Positions 1 to 8,500 of a stretch of DNA of 45,532 bases are shown here, piece after piece. Under the pieces are notes generated by a model. The model was not told the origin of the DNA. It was given only the letters and a program-made list of their open reading frames with translations, and searched no databases. The position numbers and the translations under genes are program-made. The DNA comes from Candidatus Ozemibacteraceae bacterium (lineage in GTDB: Bacteria; Muiribacteriota; Ozemobacteria; Ozemobacterales; Ozemobacteraceae), in contig CALLCO010000153.1 of assembly GCA_937998695.1 (NCBI GenBank), positions 1 to 45,532 on the forward strand. The letters are read 5' to 3'. Every line of letters begins with the position of its first letter. Position 1 is the stretch's first letter.

Positions 1-7
1 GCGTGAG

Positions 8-116
8 GTCCGGCCCCCCCCTCGAGTAAGCGAGGATTGAAACAATACCGCGCCGGGCGTCGGCGAGGATTGCCTCCTCGGTCCGGCCCCCCCCTCGAGT
101 AAGCGAGGATTGAAAC
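8..116 (+). CRISPR. Distal end of a CRISPR array (2 repeats, 1 spacer)
   Basis: Two identical 36-nt repeats lie at 8-43 and 81-116 and flank a 37-nt spacer at 44-80. Each repeat carries a run of eight C, then a CCTCG-AGTAAG-CGAGG hairpin, and ends in ATTGAAAC, the 8-nt crRNA 5' handle usual for type I and III systems. That handle puts crRNA transcription on the plus strand, so the leader and most of the array should lie left of the window and this is the trailing end. No third repeat follows; 117-141 holds only a vaguely similar C-rich stretch. No cas gene is present here, so the subtype cannot be named. The spacer itself contains ten bases identical to part of the repeat (63-72). Confidence 0.93.
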
Positions 117-403
117 AGGATTTCGAGGGCCGACCCCCCGAACTCCTCTAATCGCCCGATCCCCTAAATGACGGTCGGTGATGGGCGCAGCCCCGCTCCG
201 AGGTGCCCGCCTTGCCCAGCCCCAGACCCGCCGCTGAATAAAGTTCTCGGGCAGAAAGTCCCCGCCGTGTGGTCCTTGAGGGCGGCGGCAGTCGGTTTCT
301 CAGGAGGCCCACAAGACCCTTCCCGCGCAAATGGCCCGATTTGGGTAAACCTCACAGATTGGCCGGATAACGGCCTCAGAACTATCAAGCCAGGGAGGGA
401 GTC
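117..403. other. Intergenic stretch between CRISPR array and small ORF
   Basis: I see no convincing gene here. An open frame at 168-449 reads as proline- and glycine-rich shadow sequence with no ribosome site. A short GGCCG-gataa-CGGCC hairpin sits at 361-375, just upstream of the small ORF. No clear sigma70 promoter is visible. Confidence 0.5.
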
Positions 404-517
404 ATGGACGAGTGGCTCGGAAGCGGGAGTCTCGATCTCTTGGAAATGATCCTGGGTTTTCTGCAGTGGATCGTTCTGGTCGATCTGGTCCACCTGTGGG
501 TGCGGTTCGGCTTTTGA
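404..517 (+). CDS. Small single-pass membrane peptide (37 aa), unknown
   Basis: This ORF encodes 37 residues beginning MDEWLGSGSLDLLEM and ending LWVRFGF. It is preceded by a strong ribosome site (GGGAGGGAG two bases before ATG), and an intrinsic terminator starts 10 bases after its stop. Residues of about 13-34 are hydrophobic enough for one membrane-spanning helix. A short hydrophobic peptide with its own terminator resembles the layout of type I toxin peptides or small membrane regulators, but I recognise no family. It lies between the CRISPR array and the fused RNA polymerase gene. The alternative is that the transcript is a non-coding RNA and the ORF is fortuitous. Confidence 0.5.
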   Translation: MDEWLGSGSLDLLEMILGFLQWIVLVDLVHLWVRFGF

Positions 518-526
518 TCGGCGCCT

Positions 527-564
527 GGGGCCGGCGGTCGCTCGCCGCCGCGCCCCTTTTTTTT
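527..564 (+). terminator. Rho-independent terminator upstream of the RNAP gene
   Basis: GGGGC-CGGCGG pairs with CCGCCG-CGCCCC (one small bulge) around a short loop, and eight T follow at 557-564. It should end the transcript of the 37-codon ORF. Since the polymerase gene starts only 47 bases later, it either isolates that gene or attenuates read-through into it. A TTGGTTAGAAT sequence at 575-585, resembling an extended -10, could start transcription just after it. Confidence 0.8.
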
Positions 565-611
565 CTCCCTGCAGTTGGTTAGAATGGCCCTACCGAGAGG
601 AGGCCAGGCCA

Positions 612-3600
612 ATGGGGTTGATCAACACCGAGGACCAGAAAGCGACATTCTTGCGGGTCATTCAAAAGGTCTGGCAATCCTTTTTGAACGAAACTTGCCC
701 CGCCTCCTTGCGAACACAGTGGCAAGGTGTGCAGGTGACCTTCGTTGACACCCCTGGCGGCGGAGCTTTCGCCCAGATCACCATTGCCCAGGCGAAGAAG
801 AAATGCCTCCAGGTGCGCCTTCCTTGGCCGGTCGAGGGCGCCTTCGTGCGGCGATCCCGCCGACACGGCGGGATCATCCGGTTGGTTCCCCGACTGGTCC
901 TCGAACCCCATCCAGACGACCTGCGACAGTTTTCGCCCGCCTTCGACCCCCTCGACCTGGCCTACTATCATGTGGTGACCTGGCCGTGGCGGTTGGGCCA
1001 GGTGTTTGACCGCTGGCTGCGGCGGCCGGTGCGGCACTTGGCGGTTGACGGCAAGCTCAGCTCATCGCCCGAGGTGTGGCAGAGGTTCCTTGACCGGAGG
1101 GCTTTCCCGACCACCAACCGTTCCAAGCTCCTCATTCCTGAGATTGGCTTCGGCCATCTCTTCGGGTGGTGCAGCCTCCTGGATGAAACCAATCCATTGG
1201 CCCGACTCACCCAGATCTATACCGTTTTCCGGTCCAGGATCATCGATTGGGGAAGGCCCACGGCCGACCACCCGGAGGGCGAGGCGTGCTGGAAGCGGCT
1301 GCGGGCCGTGTCGCCGCTGCCGGAGGTGCGGGATATCCATCCCTCCTACCGGGGACGGCTCTGCCCGATCGAAAGCCCCGAGTCTTCCCTGGTTGGTCTG
1401 ACCCTGCAAAAAGCCGTCGGGGCAACCATCGAGCCCGATACCGGTCGCTTGTCCCCTGCCGATGATCCGCGCCCCGAAACCGTCTGCTCCATCGGAACCC
1501 TCCAGGTCCCCTTCCTCAGCCATAATCACAGCCCCCGGCTGATGATGGGCGCCAAGAACCTGAAGCAGGCCTTGCCGCCAGTTCAGGCCGAGACCCCCGA
1601 CATCGCTACTGGCTGGGAGCGTGAAGTGGCTTGCCTGCTGACACGCGAGACCGGAGCCGAGCCCATCATTCGTGCGCCCCATGCCGGGCGCATCGAGATC
1701 GACGCGGCCAGCAGCCTTCTACGCATTGTCGGAACAGGCAACGGCATTACGACCACCATCCCCCTCTGGGAAGAGCCTGGAACGCCCAAACCCGTGGCGG
1801 CGTTCGGTCATCTGCTGGTGGCCTCGGGCCAGGACGTGGCTGAGGGGGATCCCCTGCTGATGAAGGCCGGGTTTCGACCTGCTCCGGCCGGCGGAGCATC
1901 CTCGCCAGAGCCGATGTTGGCTCTCGGCCGGCACCTGACCGTCCTCTACCTCCCCTGGTTCGGGTGGAATTTCGAAGACGCCATCGTGGCCCATGAAAGG
2001 GTCCGGGAGGCCCTGGCCTGTCGATTGGCCGTGCCGCTCACCTGGGAATGCCCTGCCCACGCGGCAGCCGGCTACGATGCGCGGCAGCTGCTCGGCCGGG
2101 AGTTCCGGGCGGGCCAGCCCCTGGTGCCGAACATCAAGGCCTCCCAGATGCCATTTTGGGTGACGACCGCCCGGGTGATCAAGGTCTATACCCCAGTACG
2201 GGGGCCGGTCCGCCTGGAGAAGATCCGACAGCCTGACGGTTCCCTGGCGACACGGCAGGTTCCCACCTTACGATTCCGCGTCCTTCTCGAGACCGTTCAG
2301 CCGCTGGGGGTGGGCGACAAGCTGATGGGTCGCTATGGCAACAAAGGGGTGGTTTCGCGATTCCTGCCGGAGGATCAACTGCCGTCCCTGAAGGTCAAAG
2401 ATAAGGACTTGGGTAAGCCCGACCTCATCCTGAATCCGATGGGGGTGTTGTCGCGCAAGAACCCCGGACAGATTCTCGAAACCCAGGCAGGACTGGTCAA
2501 ACTGCTCGATGAGCGGCGATTCACGGAGTTGGCCCATCTGGGCCGGCCCTTCGCCTGTCTCGAAAAGGGCAAGGGGAATGCGGACCTGGCGCTCCAGATT
2601 TTGCGCACCCTCGAAGAGCTGGGGGCGGAACGTGGGGAGGTGGAGGTTATCTTCCCCAAGAACGGTCATTCGGTGCGGGCAGTGGCGGGCCGGCAGTACA
2701 TCGTGCGCCTCGATCATTTGCCCCAGGCCAAGCTGGCCATTCGGGGACGACCGCCAGCCCCGGCTCTGGATGAGGGGCTCACCGGAGGTCGGTCCCCCCA
2801 GACCGGGCAACCGCTGCCTGGCATCCGCTCGCATGGGGTGAAGGACGGGCGTGACGGCGGCCAGCGGCTCGGGGAAATGGAAATCTGGGCGTTGCTGGCC
2901 CACGGGCTGACGGAGAATCTGGCGGAGATCCTGGAAAAGCGAAGCCAACCCCCGTCCCCCCCCTCCCACGAGGCGGCCAGGCCGTCTGCGCAGACCCCGG
3001 TGCCAACCGGTCGCGACCGCTCCTGGCGGACCTTCCAAGCGTTGCTGCGGGCTCTCGATCTTGGGATCGACGACGATGGCCAGAGGCTCTTTCGTCTCGC
3101 CGAGCCCACGGCGGGAGCCGCCACCGATGAAGAAGGCTGGCAGCTGATCTGGGTGAACGTCGGCCCATTGGCCGGCCGGGTTCGACATCCTCTCGATGGG
3201 AAACCGCTCGCGGTGGTGCGCCGCTTGCCCGATGAGTTCCTGCCCCGGTCTCCGCGTCGCGAGAAGCCGTGGCTGGCCTGCCAGTATGACGAGGTGGCTC
3301 AGTCCGTACAAGCCCTGTCTGCCCCGGATCGCCCCGGGCGGAACCAGGCGGATGATCCGGCGCGAACCGAGGCGGCGATCGCGGCGGTGCAGGGACTGAT
3401 CGACCGGTTGTTCGGCTGCACCCGCGGGAACGATCGGCCGGTGGCCCTGGCCCGGCGAGCGCCCCGCCGCCATCCGGACAGCGCCGAACGACCTGGCCTG
3501 CCCGACCGCCTGAAGGCGCTGACCCTGCTTGGCATGCTGGACCGCAAGGCTGGATTCCTGCGACGCTATCTGATCGGCCGCCGGGTCGATCTGTCGGGAC

Positions 3601-5504
3601 GGGCCGTGATCGTGCCCGATCCGCGGTTGCGGCCCGATCAGGTGACCTTGCCCGGGCTGGCTCGTCGGCCCCTCGAACGCGCCGTGAAGCGCGCCCGGGC
3701 TGGGCAGCCACCGGGCTGGGCCCTGCTCAATCGCAATCCGACCTTGCATCGCTACAACCTGCTGGCCTGCCAGGTGAAGCAGTGGCGGCCCGATGCGGTC
3801 ATCGGCCTCCCTCCTTTGCTGTGCGGGATGTTCGGCGCCGATTTCGACGGCGACACCATGGCTTTCCATATTCCCTTTTCCCGGGAAGCCGAGGTCGAGG
3901 CGGCCGGGCAGGCCTCGTTCGGCGCGCACGCCTTCTCGGTGGCCACGGGCAAGCCGCTGGCCCACTTCGTCCAGGATGTGAAACTGGGGTGGTGGGTGCT
4001 GACGAAAAGCTCGATTCCAGCAGGATGTGAGGCGGCTCGCGCCGGTCTGATCAAGGCTTTGCAGGCATTCCCTGAAGTGCGTCGCTTCGACCCCGAAACC
4101 GACCTGGCGTCGCTCAAGAACCTGGAGGAGGCCATTACCGACCTGACTCGACGTCTGCCCCGCGAAAAACGGGCGCGATTCTTGTGGAAAGTGAGTCGAC
4201 GGGCGTTCGAGGCGGCCACCCTTGCCGGTGTCTCGGTCGGGGTGGCTGACCTGCTCGGATTGCAACCTTCCGAGGAGGAAATCGGGAGACTGCATCTGGA
4301 TTGGCGGCATGACGCGGATGGCGCTTGCCGACTTCTGGAGAAGTTCCTCCAGGAAAGGGCCAAATCCTGGCGAGAGGCACGGGGCAGGCCTGGGTTCTGG
4401 GACATTCCCTTGAGCGGGGCGCGCGACGGGAAGTTTTCCGATACCCGCCAACTGGTCGCGGCCGGTGGCGCGGTGCCGTGTCTGTTCGATGCCCTGGAAA
4501 GGGAGATGCGGCGCCGTCGGTTCTCTGCCCTGCCGGGAGGAAGCGGACGGTTTCAAGCGATGTTCGATGCCCTGGCGGAGCCGCCGCCCGTGCTGGGGAG
4601 ATTTCTGGCGGGCCTTGGCCCCCACGAATTCTGGCAGGCCACCAGGGATGGCCGGCGAGGGATGGCGGAAAAAAAACTGGGCACCCCTCCGGCGGGGTAC
4701 TTCACCCGATTGCTGGCCGAGGCGGCATTTCCGTGGCGGGTGAGCCGGTGCGAAGATTGCGGGAGCACCGAAGGATTGCGTCTTTCGGCCGAGTCGATCA
4801 GGGTTGATGGTGGCCTTACCCCCGAACTCTCGAGGCTGGTCGATCAGCTGGCCATCGGCCGACCAATGTTGCCGCAGGGGGACGGGTGGCGGTCACCCCT
4901 GTATTGTGCGTTGCCTGAGCAGGGTCATCCTTTCGAAATCTGTCGAACCTGCCTGGGGGACGACCCCAGCACCCGTTCCCCCTTCCGCCCCGGAGAATGG
5001 ATCGGCCTCATCGCTGCCGAATCGGTGGGCGAGCGGGGGACCCAGGAGGCTATGAAGCAGTTCCACAAAGGGGCGGGAGGGAAGGGGCAGGCCGCCGGGT
5101 GGCCGCCCCCTGGATTGCCGGCGGGCCTGGCAGCGTGGGGGGAACCGGGAGCCCGGGTGATCACGCTTTTCCGCCGGGCCTACAAGCTGTCGGATTTCCC
5201 GGTGTTGCTGGCGTTGCTCTACCATCCGGACGGTCCGTTCCAGGAAGTCTACAAGGACGTGCGGCCGGTGCATTTCGAGATCCTGGCCCGGACCCGGCGC
5301 GTTGGCAAGAAGATTCGCGGGTTGATCAAGGCGGGCCAGGCGACCGGGCTGGCGGGAGGGGCATTGTCGGCGCTCGGTTTCGTCCGGCTCGCGGAAACGC
5401 TGGCCGGCTTGCTGGCTTCGCCGCCGGCAGGGACCGTCTTCCACCCCAAGACCTGGGTGATGCGGGGTCGGAGGCCCGAAGTATTGGTTGGGGACGAATC
5501 ATGA
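612..5504 (+). CDS. Compact single-chain RNA polymerase, fused RpoB-RpoC-like
   Basis: The 1,630-residue protein carries beta hallmarks and then beta-prime hallmarks in one chain. Beta part: GRLCPIESPE (248-257), LYLPWFGWNFEDAI (445-458), GDKLMGRYGNKG (568-579, with the two conserved active-site lysines) and GGQRLGEMEIWAL (749-761). Beta-prime part: GRRVDLSGRAVIV (989-1001), LLNRNPTLHR (1038-1047), the catalytic metal loop GADFDGD (1075-1081), a CxxC...CxxC zinc site near 1425-1455 and the bridge-helix/trigger-loop signature GEWIGLIAAESVGERGTQ near 1460-1477. A normal beta plus beta-prime pair is over 2,500 residues, so the lobes, the beta-prime N-terminal zinc ribbon and the C-terminal jaw/clamp are reduced or missing. 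The start follows AGAGGAGG by nine bases. The gene overlaps the next by ATGA. The catalytic residues argue for an active enzyme. It is too divergent to be the housekeeping polymerase, which must lie elsewhere. A phage or plasmid origin is possible. Confidence 0.92.
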   Translation: MGLINTEDQKATFLRVIQKVWQSFLNETCPASLRTQWQGVQVTFVDTPGGGAFAQITIAQAKKKCLQVRLPWPVEGAFVRRSRRHGGIIRLVPRLVLEPHPDDLRQFSPAFDPLDLAYYHVVTWPWRLGQVFDRWLRRPVRHLAVDGKLSSSPEVWQRFLDRRAFPTTNRSKLLIPEIGFGHLFGWCSLLDETNPLARLTQIYTVFRSRIIDWGRPTADHPEGEACWKRLRAVSPLPEVRDIHPSYRGRLCPIESPESSLVGLTLQKAVGATIEPDTGRLSPADDPRPETVCSIGTLQVPFLSHNHSPRLMMGAKNLKQALPPVQAETPDIATGWEREVACLLTRETGAEPIIRAPHAGRIEIDAASSLLRIVGTGNGITTTIPLWEEPGTPKPVAAFGHLLVASGQDVAEGDPLLMKAGFRPAPAGGASSPEPMLALGRHLTVLYLPWFGWNFEDAIVAHERVREALACRLAVPLTWECPAHAAAGYDARQLLGREFRAGQPLVPNIKASQMPFWVTTARVIKVYTPVRGPVRLEKIRQPDGSLATRQVPTLRFRVLLETVQPLGVGDKLMGRYGNKGVVSRFLPEDQLPSLKVKDKDLGKPDLILNPMGVLSRKNPGQILETQAGLVKLLDERRFTELAHLGRPFACLEKGKGNADLALQILRTLEELGAERGEVEVIFPKNGHSVRAVAGRQYIVRLDHLPQAKLAIRGRPPAPALDEGLTGGRSPQTGQPLPGIRSHGVKDGRDGGQRLGEMEIWALLAHGLTENLAEILEKRSQPPSPPSHEAARPSAQTPVPTGRDRSWRTFQALLRALDLGIDDDGQRLFRLAEPTAGAATDEEGWQLIWVNVGPLAGRVRHPLDGKPLAVVRRLPDEFLPRSPRREKPWLACQYDEVAQSVQALSAPDRPGRNQADDPARTEAAIAAVQGLIDRLFGCTRGNDRPVALARRAPRRHPDSAERPGLPDRLKALTLLGMLDRKAGFLRRYLIGRRVDLSGRAVIVPDPRLRPDQVTLPGLARRPLERAVKRARAGQPPGWALLNRNPTLHRYNLLACQVKQWRPDAVIGLPPLLCGMFGADFDGDTMAFHIPFSREAEVEAAGQASFGAHAFSVATGKPLAHFVQDVKLGWWVLTKSSIPAGCEAARAGLIKALQAFPEVRRFDPETDLASLKNLEEAITDLTRRLPREKRARFLWKVSRRAFEAATLAGVSVGVADLLGLQPSEEEIGRLHLDWRHDADGACRLLEKFLQERAKSWREARGRPGFWDIPLSGARDGKFSDTRQLVAAGGAVPCLFDALEREMRRRRFSALPGGSGRFQAMFDALAEPPPVLGRFLAGLGPHEFWQATRDGRRGMAEKKLGTPPAGYFTRLLAEAAFPWRVSRCEDCGSTEGLRLSAESIRVDGGLTPELSRLVDQLAIGRPMLPQGDGWRSPLYCALPEQGHPFEICRTCLGDDPSTRSPFRPGEWIGLIAAESVGERGTQEAMKQFHKGAGGKGQAAGWPPPGLPAGLAAWGEPGARVITLFRRAYKLSDFPVLLALLYHPDGPFQEVYKDVRPVHFEILARTRRVGKKIRGLIKAGQATGLAGGALSALGFVRLAETLAGLLASPPAGTVFHPKTWVMRGRRPEVLVGDES

Positions 5505-8500
5505 CCCCAGGGGGGGGAAGGCTTCTCCCCAAGAGGGAGAGCGAGGCCCACAAAGTTCCGCTCAAGACGAAACTGGGCCGACTCGCCGGGCTGCTGCGTG
5601 GGACTGTTAAAGTCTGCCAGAGACTGGAACAGCTGCGGCGACTGTCACCCCCCGGGCGTCAGACTGCCGGGGGTGGGTGGGGGAGGGCCCGCGACCAGAA
5701 CGGGGCCGATATTCCTTGCGTCGATGACGGGGAAGGCAGCGGCGGATCGGGGCGAGGGATGTACGATCACCCGGGGCCGCCGGCGGCAGGCGTTGTCCTT
5801 CCCCAAGAGAGCATCTGGATCATGCCGGATGGCCTGGGCGGATTCCAGGCACAGTGGAACGACAAGGTGCCCGAAGTCCTCGACCCTTCCTGCTATGTGG
5901 AGGAAGACCGGTACAAGATTGACGAATTGCTCAGGCAACGGCAGGTTCTGGTCTGGGGGCGGGACATGCTCTTGCAGGCGGTCAATGTCTGGTGCCGGTT
6001 GCAGACTCCTTTCCTGCTGGCTCTGCTCCGGCAAGGGAAGACCGGGTTGTGCCGTCGTCGCATGGTTACGCTGCGATTGTTGGGCAGGGCATGGCAAGCT
6101 CAGTATGAGCGGGGGCGCGCTCCCACCCTGCCAGATGGTGAGGAATGGTCTGGCGAGCCGTTCCGCCTTGACGAAAGCCCTGCCGAATCGGGCTCGCCCG
6201 GCGGGCCGAACGACCGAATTTCCTCTGACTCCTTCTACCAGCTGTCCTTTACCTTACTGGATCGGAAGGGGCGTTTTGGCCACGTCCCCGTCCATCTGAG
6301 CCCCGATGTGACCTGGCCGGTCGGTCAGTTGTGTGAAAAAGGGAAGCATCTGGCCAACGTGGAAGAGCCGGTCCCTTCCCTGGCCGAGCTCAAGACGTTG
6401 TGGCAGGCGGCCCTGGCGGAAGGGTTTTCCGAACGACATCCGCGGCGGTTGTATCTGCAATTCATGCGGCCCCGGCTGCTGGAAGCCGGGTGGCCGGAGG
6501 CCGAACTCCTGACCTGGGAACAGCGGCCGGCAGGAAACGTGCCCATCCCACATGGGTTCATCGATAAGTTGAAAAATTGGTGCGGGGGAGCGGGGGCTGA
6601 CGTGGCTGAGTCTCACCTGCCGATGCCCTCTTCCCATCGCAAGCACGCCCATGGCAGAACATTTGACGTGGAGGCCCATGCCTCAGAAGAGGGTGGGAGC
6701 CCTGCGACCGTGGTGGGAGTTCCCGCCATCCACCTTGAACCCGAAAGGCGAGTTGCCATGAAATGGACGCTTATCCTCGTCACTCCCCGATTTGAGCACC
6801 TGACCAAACTGCTTCGCCCTGGTCTGCCCCCTGAGATCGAGGGGGTTCCCATCGCTATGGAGAAGGTGGAAACCCCGGAGGAACTGGCCGCTGCCTTGGC
6901 AGGAACGGAGGGAACCACGATCTGGGTGTTCGATTGGGAGCGCGGCCAGGCGCATCATCACCTGCTCGAACGCTTCCAGGAAATCGTGGCGGAAAGAGGG
7001 ACGGCGCCGCGTCCAGGGGCCGGCGCTTCCCCGGCTGGGCAGGACGGCACGGCCGGCCTTTGGCGCGGCGATCCGATTCCCCCTCTGGCGGTGATCGTGA
7101 TGGGGAAACCCGGAGAAAGCGCCGTGGTGAAAGCCTGGCGGGTGGGCTATCCCCGCCTGAAGCACATGTTTTTCGAGCGGATGCTGCAAAACCCCTTGAC
7201 CTTCAAAATGCCCGAACGGTGGACCCACCTGTTCATCGAAGAGCGCCAACTGCGCGAGCGCGTCCATCGTCTGGAAACCCGGCCGGATCTCGTTGCGATC
7301 ACGGGCGAAGCGCTGACGGAAGAAGCCGAGCACGGGTTCGTCACTCTCGGCCATGGCCGGATGGCCGGGTTCGTGGGCGATCTGCGCCGACTGGTGGCCG
7401 CGATGCGCAATGATTGGATCAACGACTGGCAGCCCCCGGCCATGGATATGGCCGACCGGCTGCAGCAGTTCCTGAAGAGCGACAACCCCGATTGGAGCGA
7501 GGTGTTCAAGATCGACCATCGTTCGTCGGGGAAGCGTGATTCCCGCGCCGGAACCAGCCTGATCCCCCTGCCCTCGCCGCCACCAGGTTTCAAACCGCGC
7601 CATCTGTTGATCGAGGGCCCTTCAGGGGCAGGCAAAACCCTGGTCGCCAGGTTGCTGAAAGACCTGCTGGCGTTGCCGGAAGGAGCGCCCCTCTGCCCGG
7701 TGAATGCCAGCGGTTTGTCGCCGACCCTGCTCGAGAATGAGCTGTTCGGGACGATGAAAGGGCAGGCGACCGAAATCAAAGCCAACATCGGGCTGGCGAT
7801 GAGTGCCATCGGTGGCATCCTGTTCTTCGACGAGATCGGCGACGTGCCGTTGGAACTGCAACCACGGCTGCTCACCTTCCTCGATGATCTTCGCGTGATG
7901 CCGGGAGGTATGCACGAACCTTCCCCCCCGTTGCCGATGTATGTGGTGGCAGCCACCAATCGCCACCTCGAGGAGCTGATCGCCCAGGGGCGATTCCGGC
8001 ATGACCTGTACCATCGCTTCCGCCTTCGGATCAAGATCCCTGGGATGGAGGAGCGGAAAGAGGACATTCCCGAGTTGATCGATTTCGTTCTGGGTCGCCC
8101 GGAAGTCAACTTCACCCTGCAAGAAACCCCTTATGGCCGGCGGATTACCCACGTGACCCCTGAATTCGTGACGCGGATGCAGGCGATGGATTATTCGCAG
8201 GGACATTTCCGCCAGTTCGAGACCCTGCTCATCGAAGCGGTGGCCAAGGCGGCCGAGGAATATTCCCCGGTGCTGGATGTCACGCATCTGGGCCCCGCAT
8301 CGGCCAAGGGCGAGACGCAAAATCCGGTCGCGGCGTCCCCGAACGAACCCTTGACCGTCGCTCTGGACCTTCGGGTTGGGACGAAGCGGTTCTCCCTGCC
8401 GCTTTCTTCGTCACTTCCGGAACAGTTCGAGGACGCTGATGGCCGGTCGATTGTTCGGGATCGGCGACCCTTCGCCCGCCGTCATCCATCGGAGCCGCCA

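Noticed and set aside
168-449. 93-codon frame after the CRISPR array
   Set aside because: No ribosome site, low-complexity Pro/Gly content, and it overlaps the better supported 37-codon membrane peptide.
2268-4625. Long open frame (785 codons) on the minus strand opposite the RNAP gene
   Set aside because: It is an antisense shadow caused by GC-rich codon bias; the plus strand has unmistakable RpoB/RpoC motifs and the shadow has none.
612-5504. Housekeeping rpoB-rpoC fusion as in some epsilonproteobacteria and Wolbachia
   Set aside because: Those fusions keep near full-length subunits and sit in the ribosomal-protein operon; this one is about 1,000 residues shorter and surrounded by CRISPR, nuclease and mobile sequence.
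6758-7200. CARF-type sensor domain in the ATPase, as in RtcR
   Set aside because: The region is alpha/beta in character but I could not identify CARF ligand motifs; proximity to CRISPR alone is not evidence.
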